This document shows positions 5,801 through 11,422 of a stretch of 11,788 bases of DNA, piece after piece. The DNA is from Verrucomicrobiota bacterium (GTDB lineage Bacteria > Verrucomicrobiota > Kiritimatiellia > CAIQIC01 > Lenti-01). The notes under the pieces were generated by a model, which was not told the origin of the DNA, searched no databases, and saw only the letters and a list, made by a program, of their open reading frames with translations. A program made the translations under genes and the position numbers. Positions within the stretch are counted from its first letter, which is position 1, and the number at the start of each line of letters is the position of its first letter. The stretch is from the NCBI GenBank assembly GCA_022709625.1, contig JAKLIL010000023.1, forward strand, positions 1 through 11,788. The letters are read 5' to 3'.

Positions 5801-7787
5801 GGCGTTCGGCTTCCCCGCGCGCCTGGAGTTCGGCTTCGATCCGGGCGCGCTGCGCCGCCTCTTCGCGGGCGCGGCGTTCCGCTTCCTCCTGCGCGGCGAG
5901 GGCTTCCTGCTCGCGGCGGCGCAATTCGTCTTCCAGTTGCTGCCGGCGCTCCTCGGTTTCCCGAACCTGCCGTTCCACGGCCAAGCGGGCTTGGCGCTCG
6001 GCTTCCTCGCGCGCCTGGAGTTCGGCTTCCACCTGCGCCCGGTGCTGCGCCTCGAGCTGCGCCTGGCGTTCGGCTTCTTCACGGGCCAGGCGGGTTTCCT
6101 CTTCGCGCCGGCGCAATTCGTCTTCCAGCTGGCGCCGCCGCTCTTCCGTCTCGCGGACTTGCCGTTCCACGGCCAGACGCGCCTGCCGCTCCGCCTCTTC
6201 CCGGGCTTCCTGCTCGGCTTTCTCCTGGGCACGGAGTTGGGCATCGGCCCGCGCCTTGCGTTCGGCTTCCGCGCGGGCCAAGCGGGCGTCTTCCTCCCGG
6301 CGCCGCAGTTCCTCTTCGAGCTGCCGGCGGCGGCTTTCGGTTTCCTGGACCTGGCGTTCCGCCGTTTCGCGCGCCGCACGTTCCGCCGCTTCGCGGACGC
6401 GCCGGGCCTCTTCTTCCTTGGCCCGCGCCTCGGCGTCTTCGCGAGCGCGTTGTTCGGCCGCTTCCCGGACGCGCCGCGCATTCTCCTCGAACTGGCGCAA
6501 TTCCTCTTCCAGCTGCCGCCGCCGCTCTTCCGTTTCCCGTACCTGGTATTCGGCCGCTTCCCGCGCCTTGCGTTCGGTTTCCTCGCGGGCTTTCAGGGCG
6601 GCTTCTTCCCGCGCGCGCTTGTCGGCTTCTTCCCGCCACAGTTTTTCGAGCGCCTCGCGCTCCTGCTCCGCGGCCGCTTCCCGGCGCCGCAATTCCTCTT
6701 CCAACTCGCGGCGGCGGCTTTCGATCTCCGCGATTCGCCGCTCGGCTTCCAGGCGCGCCTGGCGCTCGGCCTCTTCCCGTTCCCGCAGGGCGGCTTCTTC
6801 CTGCGCCCGTTTTTCCGCTTCCTCCTGGAGGCGGCGATCCGCTTCTTCGCGCGCCTTTTGCTCGGCGGCAGCCCGTTTTTTAAGTTCCTTTTCGAGTTGC
6901 CGGCGGTTTTGCTCGGCCTCCTGGGCCCGGCGCTCGACTTCTTCGCGGGCGCGGCGTTCGGCCTCTTCGTGGGCGCGCCGCACGTCCTCCTCGGACTGCT
7001 TCAAGGCCGTTTCGAGCTGGCGACGCCGTTCCTCGGCCATCCGCGCCCGTTCTTCGGCCTCTTCGCGCGCCGTCAGGGGCGCCTTCTTTTTGCCGCCGCC
7101 GCGCGCCCGCAACGCGTTCCCGGCCGGTTCTTCTTTCGGCATGGGCGATAACAGCGGCGTGGGCGCCGGCGCTTCGGGTTCCGGCGTCGGGACCGCCTCA
7201 TCCGCGATCGGCCCGGGTTCCGCCACCGGCGTTGGCTCGTCCGCGGCCGGTTCGTCGTCGGACGGCATGGCCAGCGGCAATTCCGTTTGGCTGGCCGCCG
7301 GCGCATCGATCGGCAGGTTCCAGGCGGAACTCGCCGACGGCGGGGGTTCCGCCTCGGCCGGCTTGTCTTCCGCGGCGGACACGGGCTCGTAGCGCGGGCC
7401 CATCTCCCGGGCTTTTTTCCGGGCATCGGCGATTTCCTTCGCTTTGCGCTGGATTTCCTTGCGGTCCTGCCGTTCCTTCATCTTGCGCTGCAGGCCGGAA
7501 AACAAACCGGGTTTCTGGTTCGGATTGCGAATCAGTTCGGCCTTGTCCTCGGCTCCACCCACGGCCTGCAGATAGGCTTCGACGAACGGCTCACAATCCA
7601 ATCCGAGGTATTCGCAATACAGGCGGTAAAATCCCCGCGCATAGGGCGGCGCGATCAACTTGGCGAAATCGTCGCGTTCCATCGCGTCGACCACCAGCGG
7701 TTTCAGGTGGGTGGCGGACGCCGCTTCCGCCACCGTGACCCGGCGGCGTTCGCGCGCTTCCCGCAATTGGCTGCCCATGCCGCTCAT
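2856..7787 (-). CDS. Giant RodZ/YmfM-like protein with a 1240-residue E/R/A helix
   Basis: This 1643-residue protein has the N-terminal helix-turn-helix typical of RodZ (about 8-72: LREARERRRVTVAEAA, then PPYARGFYRLYCEYLGLD), the module that binds MreB in known RodZ proteins. Next come a basic helix (about 92-130), an acidic Pro-rich linker (131-228), a charged helix from 242 to 1480 in which I saw no proline, an Ala/Pro-rich linker (1481-1570), basic residues, one membrane helix (about 1593-1610) and a 33-residue tail with Cys1613 and Cys1634. Basic residues before the helix predict the N terminus inside and the tail in the periplasm. Ordinary RodZ is only a few hundred residues and usually has a periplasmic beta domain, absent here. 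ftsK upstream and pgsA downstream match the usual RodZ/YmfM neighbourhood. Start ATG at 7787; TGA at 2858-2856, six bases before pgsA. RodZ kinship is well supported; that it acts as RodZ is inference. Symbol left blank because of the unusual architecture. Confidence 0.88.
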   Translation of the reverse strand: MSGMGSQLREARERRRVTVAEAASATHLKPLVVDAMERDDFAKLIAPPYARGFYRLYCEYLGLDCEPFVEAYLQAVGGAEDKAELIRNPNQKPGLFSGLQRKMKERQDRKEIQRKAKEIADARKKAREMGPRYEPVSAAEDKPAEAEPPPSASSAWNLPIDAPAASQTELPLAMPSDDEPAADEPTPVAEPGPIADEAVPTPEPEAPAPTPLLSPMPKEEPAGNALRARGGGKKKAPLTAREEAEERARMAEERRRQLETALKQSEEDVRRAHEEAERRAREEVERRAQEAEQNRRQLEKELKKRAAAEQKAREEADRRLQEEAEKRAQEEAALREREEAERQARLEAERRIAEIESRRRELEEELRRREAAAEQEREALEKLWREEADKRAREEAALKAREETERKAREAAEYQVRETEERRRQLEEELRQFEENARRVREAAEQRAREDAEARAKEEEARRVREAAERAARETAERQVQETESRRRQLEEELRRREEDARLARAEAERKARADAQLRAQEKAEQEAREEAERQARLAVERQVRETEERRRQLEDELRRREEETRLAREEAERQAQLEAQHRAQVEAELQAREEAERQARLAVERQVRETEERRQQLEDELRRREQEALAAQEEAERRAREEAAQRARIEAELQARGEAERQAREEAERQVRETEERRVQLEAELRRQEEEARLAQEEAEQRIQEETERRAQLEAEHAVREEAERQAREAAERQAAEIEARRLQLEAELDRKEAEARQERESLQQLLADAAARRAQMEAEHCAHAEAEHLAREEAEQQVREAQERQRQLAEEFQRREREVQIAREEAVRLHEESNRQTREAAEHKVREAEDRRRLLEEELIRREDEARLAREEAETKAQVEAARRAQVEAEWQAREEAERHAREDVERQVQEAGIRLQALEEELARRETDARQAREDAERQAREEAERRAQVEAEWRAREEAERAAREETERKAQLTVAKLRDLEEELMRREADARAAREELERRIQEEAEQRIRTERELQDLEETARQAQADYEAGAEQAAGKLRELEAELARRETAAREARAEAERAAQAEAAERARSEAELQARGDAERAAREQAELKVRVSEERLRELEAELERREEAARQARAEAERQAQAEADRRGQLEAEQQRRAEAEREARAAAERQVQETEERRRQLEELLREKEREVVLAREAADAQAAEHAAERARLDADHRSRAAAENQARAEIEAKMQEAESRIVQLAGELRQREAEARQAMEQVELRVVADRETQARETADRQAREQALLAEREAAEIRFRAEENRRVGLEEELRHREAEAQRVREEAERLIQAEVRRRAEAEAELHARAEAEAKVREEAERKVQKAEERRRQMEEALREKEREAALAREEAERRLQAAEERRTQEAAEQRSREEAVRRQHAEELDRARAEAALRARAEAEERAAAEYARREEERVAMHKLEAAEIQRREELARQEREYRGQLELALVAPPVPAAPVSLVAAAAAVVAGQERPAPASPAPTAVPERPAAASPPSSGESRPRRMAKPAVKPTPSTPPRSAPPAPPPSAPRPPRQPWRPRLAAGFGKIRQAIAAVPWQVWRTLFGIAVLAVLWVWIARACADSRTRAAAAPAAAKPLTADCRPAPEPYLD
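3348..7064 (-). repeat. Octad-repeat helix: about 155 eight-residue (24-bp) units
   Basis: Codons for residues 242-1480 of the RodZ-like protein. The protein can be cut into consecutive 8-residue blocks resembling E-E-A-E-R-x-A-R, for example EEAERRAR, EEAERQAR and VEAEWQAR. The phase holds from the first block to the last apart from one 7-residue block (EEAVRLH, residues 826-832). Glu1-Arg5, Glu4-Arg8, Arg5-Glu1' and Arg8-Glu4' all sit i to i+4, the ion-pair network of stable single alpha helices (ER/K helices). Spacing of Ala or Leu at 4 and 4 is not the 3-4 heptad of classic coiled coils. The end (about 1369-1480) is less regular. Confidence 0.9.
3684..6896 (-). repeat. 192-bp tandem super-repeats (64 residues = 8 octads), 16 full copies plus one short
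   Basis: Codons for residues 298-1368. Each 64-residue unit opens with a block like LEEELRRR and closes with blocks like ERQVRETEERRRQ. Unit starts are residues 298, 362, 426, 490, 554, 618, 682 and 746, then a 47-residue unit at 810-856, then 857, 921, 985, 1049, 1113, 1177, 1241 and 1305. A partial 40-residue unit (258-297) precedes the array. At the DNA level, 6111-6206 and 5919-6014 align exactly 192 bases apart. Confidence 0.9.
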
Positions 7788-7797
7788 GGCGTCGTGG

Positions 7798-7801
7798 TCC
7801 T
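7798..7801 (-). promoter_or_regulatory. Shine-Dalgarno of the RodZ-like gene, overlapping the ftsK stop
   Basis: AGGA is formed partly from the ftsK stop codon (TAGGA) and sits 10 bases before the ATG at 7787. The second ATG (7778, residue 4) has no comparable site, which favours the first start and suggests translational coupling to ftsK. Confidence 0.45.
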
Positions 7802-10337
7802 ATGGCGGCGGCTCCGCGCCGCCGTTGCCGGCGTCCGGCGCACCGAATCCATCGAGATCGAACAGGATTTCCCGCGCTTCCGAACCCCGCGGCGGCCCGA
7901 CCATGCCTTTTTCCTCGAGAATGTCGATCAGGCGCGCGGCGCGGGTATACCCGATCCGCAGCCGGCGCTGGATGGACGACGTGCTCGCCCGCCGGGTTTG
8001 GCGGATCACTTCGATCGCCTGCTGGAGAAGTTCCTCGTCTTCCTCGGGCGCTTCGGGCAATTCCGTTCCCTTGCCGTCGATTTTGGCCTGCAGCGCGCTT
8101 TCGTAGCGCGGCTTGGCCTGCCGCTTCCAGTGGTCGGCGATCGTCTGGATTTCCTCGTCCTTGGTCCAGGCCCCTTGCGCCCGCACCAGCTTGTTGGCGG
8201 CCGTCAGCACCAGCATGTCGCCCTTGCCCACCAGCTTGTCCGCCCCTTCCTGGTCGATGATCACCCGGCTGTCGTTTTTCTGGGCCACCTTGAAGGCCAC
8301 GCGGCCCGGGATGTTCGATTTGATCGTGCCGGTTATGATGTCGACGGTCGGGCGCTGGGTGGCAATGATCATGTGGATGCCCGTGGCGCGCGCCAACTGG
8401 GTCAGCTTCTGGATTTGCGGCTCGATTTCCTGCTGCGCCATCAGCATCAAATCCGCCAGTTCGTCGATGATGATCACGATGTACGGCAAGCGGGCGGGCA
8501 GCGGAGGCTCCGCCGCCTCTTCCTCGCCGCCGGCGGCGGGGGCGGCGGCAGGCGCTTCGGCCGGCGCGGCGCCGGGGACCGGCACGCCGTCGAACAAGCC
8601 GGCCTGTTCGGTTTGGGGCCGCTGGTTGAAGCTGCGGATGTCGCGCACCTTCGCCCGGTGGAACATCTTGAAGCGCGCCTCCATTTCGAGAATGGCCCAC
8701 CGCAGGCCACTGACCACCTTCTTGGGTTCTGTGATCACGGGCACCAGCAGGTGCGGCAGATCGTTGTAGCCCGAGAATTCGACGATCTTCGGATCGATGA
8801 GGATCAGGCGCAGTTCGTCCGGCGTGCGCGTCATCAGCAAGCCGGCCAGGATCGAATTCATGCACACCGTCTTGCCCTGGCCCGTGGCCCCCGCGATCAA
8901 CATGTGCGGCAGCGCAGCCAAGTCCGCCATCAGCACGTGGCCGCCCACGTCCTGGCCCAGCACCAGCGGCAGCGCGGCCCGGGACATCGTCCAGGCCGCG
9001 CTTTCGAGGATTTGGCGCAAGACCACGGGCGCCGAATTGCGGTTGGGCACTTCGATGCCGACCACGCCCTTGCCCGGAATGGGCGCCTGCACCCGGATGC
9101 TGTCCGCCTTGAGGGCCAGGGTGATGTTGTTCTGCAAATTCCCGATCCGCTCCACCTTCACGCCCGCCGCCGGGAGAAGCTCGTAGCGCGTCACCACGGG
9201 CCCCTGCTCGACGTGCGTGACTTCCGCTTCGATGCCGAATTCGGCCAGCGTCCCGCGGATGATCCGAATGGTCTTCTCGAGTTCGTCGGCCCCGGCACGC
9301 GCCCCGGCCCCGGCGGGAACCGGTTGCAGCAGCGCCATGGGCGGCAAGACCCACTTCATTTCCGGCTGGTCGGGTTCCGTGCCGGCGGCCTTGGCGTTGC
9401 GGTCCGCCGCCAGCCGGGCCTTTTTCGCCGCGCGTTCTTCCGCCGCCTTCTTTTCGTCTTCGGCCCGTTTCTGCTCCTGCAGGCGCTGCAGAAAGGCCTG
9501 TTTGCGCTCTTCTTCTTCCCGTTCCCGGGCCGCCGCCGAAGCCGCGGCCTTCCGGCGCAGTTCCTCCGCCTCGCGGCGGCGCGCGTCTTCGCGTTCCTGT
9601 TGTTCGCATTCCTTGCGGAGCCGGCGGTCTTCCTTCTCCTGGCGCTGCCGTTCCTTGGCCAGTTCCCGTTCGAGTTTTTCGCGTTCGCGTTCCAGCAGCC
9701 GCGCCTCGCGTTCCTTCTGTTCCTGCACCGTCCGCCGGCCGGCGGCGCGCGCTTCGCGGCGTTCCTGCCAGCGGGCCCAGAGGCCCGCCAAGGCGCGCCA
9801 CAATTCGGCCGGATGCGTTTGCGAGACGAAGAACAGGCCGCCGACGATCACGCCCGTGCTGATGATGGCGGCGCCGACGATGCCCAGATAGTTCACCAGC
9901 AGCCGGCGGCCCAGGAAGTAGCCGATCATGCCCCCCGGCATCTGGGTCAGGTTGAGCCGCTCGGGCGCCACGTCGTTCCAGAAGGCTGCCTGGATGTCCG
10001 CCAGCACGCCCAAGCCCGACAGGATGGCCAACATCCACAGCACCCGCGGCCAGACCCGCTCCCCCGGCTGCATGATCAGCAACAGGCCCCAGACCGCCAA
10101 AACCAGCGGGAAAAGAAAACCGACCAACCCGAAGACCTTGAACACGCCCCAGGCCGCCCAGGCCCCAACCGGCCCGACGTAATTCACCGTCGGGGAATTG
10201 ACGGGACTGTATTCCAGCGATATGTCCTTCCAGTTGGAGGAGGACAAGGCCAGCAGCAGCAGCACCCAGCCTGCCTGCGCCAAGATCCCGACGGCTTCGC
10301 GCCGCCCGTTTCCCGCTCTGCCTTTTTTTCCTGCCAT
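7800..10337 (-). CDS. ftsK: FtsK/SpoIIIE-family DNA translocase
   Basis: Septum-anchored ATP-driven pump that moves the last chromosome DNA and helps resolve dimers at division. I start at the ATG at 10337 (845 residues, MAGKKGRAGNG), because residues from an upstream TTG at 10376 do not look like FtsK; neither start has a clear Shine-Dalgarno. Order: four membrane helices (about 18-34, 67-89, 97-117, 150-172); a highly charged Glu/Arg/Lys linker (187-319); the translocase alpha/beta motor with Walker A GATGQGKT (483-490), Walker B IVIIIDEL (620-627) and HMIIATQRPTVDIITGTIKS; and the DNA-reading gamma winged helix (about 774-824) with RRLRIGYTRAARLIDILEEK. The region just before Walker B contains an Ala/Pro-rich insert (about 575-615). 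All motor motifs are intact. The tail is GNGGAEPPP. The stop TAG at 7802-7800 is 12 bases before the RodZ-like gene. Confidence 0.97.
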   Translation of the reverse strand: MAGKKGRAGNGRREAVGILAQAGWVLLLLALSSSNWKDISLEYSPVNSPTVNYVGPVGAWAAWGVFKVFGLVGFLFPLVLAVWGLLLIMQPGERVWPRVLWMLAILSGLGVLADIQAAFWNDVAPERLNLTQMPGGMIGYFLGRRLLVNYLGIVGAAIISTGVIVGGLFFVSQTHPAELWRALAGLWARWQERREARAAGRRTVQEQKEREARLLEREREKLERELAKERQRQEKEDRRLRKECEQQEREDARRREAEELRRKAAASAAAREREEEERKQAFLQRLQEQKRAEDEKKAAEERAAKKARLAADRNAKAAGTEPDQPEMKWVLPPMALLQPVPAGAGARAGADELEKTIRIIRGTLAEFGIEAEVTHVEQGPVVTRYELLPAAGVKVERIGNLQNNITLALKADSIRVQAPIPGKGVVGIEVPNRNSAPVVLRQILESAAWTMSRAALPLVLGQDVGGHVLMADLAALPHMLIAGATGQGKTVCMNSILAGLLMTRTPDELRLILIDPKIVEFSGYNDLPHLLVPVITEPKKVVSGLRWAILEMEARFKMFHRAKVRDIRSFNQRPQTEQAGLFDGVPVPGAAPAEAPAAAPAAGGEEEAAEPPLPARLPYIVIIIDELADLMLMAQQEIEPQIQKLTQLARATGIHMIIATQRPTVDIITGTIKSNIPGRVAFKVAQKNDSRVIIDQEGADKLVGKGDMLVLTAANKLVRAQGAWTKDEEIQTIADHWKRQAKPRYESALQAKIDGKGTELPEAPEEDEELLQQAIEVIRQTRRASTSSIQRRLRIGYTRAARLIDILEEKGMVGPPRGSEAREILFDLDGFGAPDAGNGGAEPPP

Positions 10338-10347
10338 ATTTATTGAA

Positions 10348-10376
10348 GAGTAGCAAAGCGTGCCGACCCAATGCAA
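10348..10376 (-). promoter_or_regulatory. Possible weak promoter of the ftsK operon
   Basis: The minus strand has TTGCAT (10376-10371), a good -35 match, then 17 bases and CTACTC (10353-10348), a poor -10 match. It is in the right place, in the only A+T-rich patch near a gene start. If real, transcription would begin within a few bases of the ftsK ATG at 10337. The -10 is weak and the call is tentative. Confidence 0.2.
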
Positions 10377-10394
10377 CTTCGGCGGGATTTCCGC

Positions 10395-10416
10395 GGCCAG
10401 GCGCTTGCGCCCAGCC
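10395..10416 (-). terminator. GC hairpin after holB, possible weak terminator
   Basis: On the minus strand GGCTGGGCG and CGCCTGGCC can pair over all nine positions (two G-T wobbles) around a CAAG loop. It lies 29 bases after the holB stop. No T run follows, so it is not a standard intrinsic terminator; it could be an attenuating or mRNA-stabilising stem, or chance in GC-rich DNA. Confidence 0.25.
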
Positions 10417-10444
10417 GAAGCCCCCTGCTCCCCCCCGCCGGGTT

Positions 10445-11422
10445 CTAGGAGGGTTCGGCCCGGGAAAGCGCTCTGGCCAGCCGTACCAGCGCGGACGACT
10501 CGCGCACGTTGTGTTCGAGCAGTTCGCGCACTTCGTCCACGACCGCCACCCGCGCCAAGGCGTCAGCAAACGAGAGACCGGCGGCCTGCGCGGCAATGGC
10601 TTGGGCATCGTCCGGAAAATAAACCGGCGCCGCCTCCGCATCCCGCACCCGGGCCAGCACGTCCCGCTGCCAGAATTGGATCGTCCGCAGGATTTCTTCC
10701 CGCATTTCCTTGACCCGCGTCGCGACGCGGGCGACCACCAATTCCTTGCTCGCCGTTTCCAGTTCGGCTTCCTCGCCTCCGCGGGCCTTGGCCAACGACT
10801 CTTGCCGCAAGGTTTCTTCGGCCTCGGCCAAGGATTCCAGCGCGCGCAAGGGCGCCGTCAACCGGTCCGTCCAAGCCATCATTTCGCAGGCCTGGCGGGC
10901 CGGGGGATTCCGCAGCAGTTCCATCACGGCCGGCAGCCATGGGGTGTCTTCCCGCCGCGCGTTTTCCGACACGTCCGCGGTTTGCGCCCGCGAACGGATG
11001 GTCGCATGCAGCGACGCCGGCGAATCCGTCACCAGAATCAGCAGGCTGTTGGGTGGCGGTTCTTCCAGCGTTTTGAGCAACGCGCTTTGGGCATTGTCGT
11101 TCAGCCGATCCGCGAACAGGACGACCCCCGCTTTCCAGCCGCCTTCGTAGGACGTGAGCGCGACGAACTGGATCAACTCCCGCACCACATCCACCTTGAT
11201 CTGGCGCGACTTGCTTTCCGGCTCGATCCAGCGCACGTCGACGTGCTGCCGCAGCCGGCCGGAGTCCCGCATGCCGAACGGCAAGGCCAGCAGCCCTTCG
11301 GCGAATTCCCCGCCGGCGCCGCGCGGATGCCCTGTCACCAGCACCGCATGCGGCAGCCGCCCGGCGGCGAACGCCCGGCGAAAATCCTCGAGCTTCCGCT
11401 CAACCTTGGCCGAAGAAGGCAT
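10445..11422 (-). CDS. holB: DNA polymerase III delta'-like clamp-loader subunit
   Basis: Predicted delta' subunit of the clamp loader that opens and loads the replicative sliding clamp. The start is the ATG at 11422 (325 residues, MPSSAKVERKLEDF); an 18-residue upstream extension exists but lies inside tmk and does not look like family sequence. The best family block is residues 99-146: GVVLFADRLNDNAQSALLKT, then LEEPPPNSLLILVTDSP and TIRSRAQ, the Walker-B-like region, sensor 1 and the SRC-motif position. Departures: the P-loop position reads GHPRGAGGE with no Lys, the zinc-finger cysteines common in gamma/delta' proteins are absent between residues 45 and 75, and SRC is SRA. A non-hydrolysing delta' is compatible with the lost P-loop. 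The C-terminal half (about 160-325) is helical and poorly conserved, as usual. It ends in TAG at 10447-10445. It follows tmk and precedes ftsK by 107 bases. Confidence 0.85.
   Translation of the reverse strand: MPSSAKVERKLEDFRRAFAAGRLPHAVLVTGHPRGAGGEFAEGLLALPFGMRDSGRLRQHVDVRWIEPESKSRQIKVDVVRELIQFVALTSYEGGWKAGVVLFADRLNDNAQSALLKTLEEPPPNSLLILVTDSPASLHATIRSRAQTADVSENARREDTPWLPAVMELLRNPPARQACEMMAWTDRLTAPLRALESLAEAEETLRQESLAKARGGEEAELETASKELVVARVATRVKEMREEILRTIQFWQRDVLARVRDAEAAPVYFPDDAQAIAAQAAGLSFADALARVAVVDEVRELLEHNVRESSALVRLARALSRAEPS

Larger units (their letters stand above)
10338..10444. other. holB-ftsK intergenic region
   Basis: This 107-base stretch is the longest non-coding gap in the window. 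Its holB-proximal half is G/C-rich, with C runs on the plus strand at 10421-10437 and a GC hairpin at 10395-10416. Its ftsK-proximal part (about 10338-10360) is unusually A+T-rich for this window. It may contain the end of the tmk-holB transcript and the promoter of the ftsK operon, but neither signal is strong. No small ORF with a convincing ribosome-binding site was seen. Confidence 0.6.

Noticed and set aside
3098..6883. Second long plus-strand frame (1261 residues) over the repeat
   Set aside because: Pro/Arg-rich antisense translation of the same GC-rich repeat, with no recognisable domain or ribosome-binding site; the minus-strand frame has RodZ and membrane domains at its ends.
3684..6896. 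CRISPR array or non-coding satellite
   Set aside because: The 192-bp units are translated without stops, have no unique spacers, and diverge mainly at synonymous sites, as expected of a coding repeat.
1218..7151. A 1977-residue open frame on the plus strand
   Set aside because: It is the exact antisense of the E/R/A repeats and crosses pgsA and the channel genes. It reads as low-complexity L/F/G/A/R with no domain and ignores all gene boundaries. It stays open because the minus-strand repeat hardly uses TTA, CTA or TCA codons.
2856..7787. Calling the giant helix protein TolA because of nearby TolQR-like genes
   Set aside because: TolA has its membrane helix at the N terminus and a periplasmic C-terminal domain. 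Here the HTH is N-terminal, the anchor is C-terminal, and basic residues precede the anchor.
2856..7787. Calling it a myosin- or SMC-like coiled-coil protein
   Set aside because: The period is 8 residues, not a 3-4 heptad, and there are no ATPase head motifs. Resemblance to such proteins in a search would be compositional.
7287..10346. 1019-residue plus-strand frame opposite ftsK
   Set aside because: Antisense shadow of ftsK, whose motor motifs and winged helix are intact on the minus strand.
7591..10641. 1016-residue minus-strand frame overlapping ftsK and holB
   Set aside because: Gly/Arg-rich, out of frame with both clear genes, and without any family motif.
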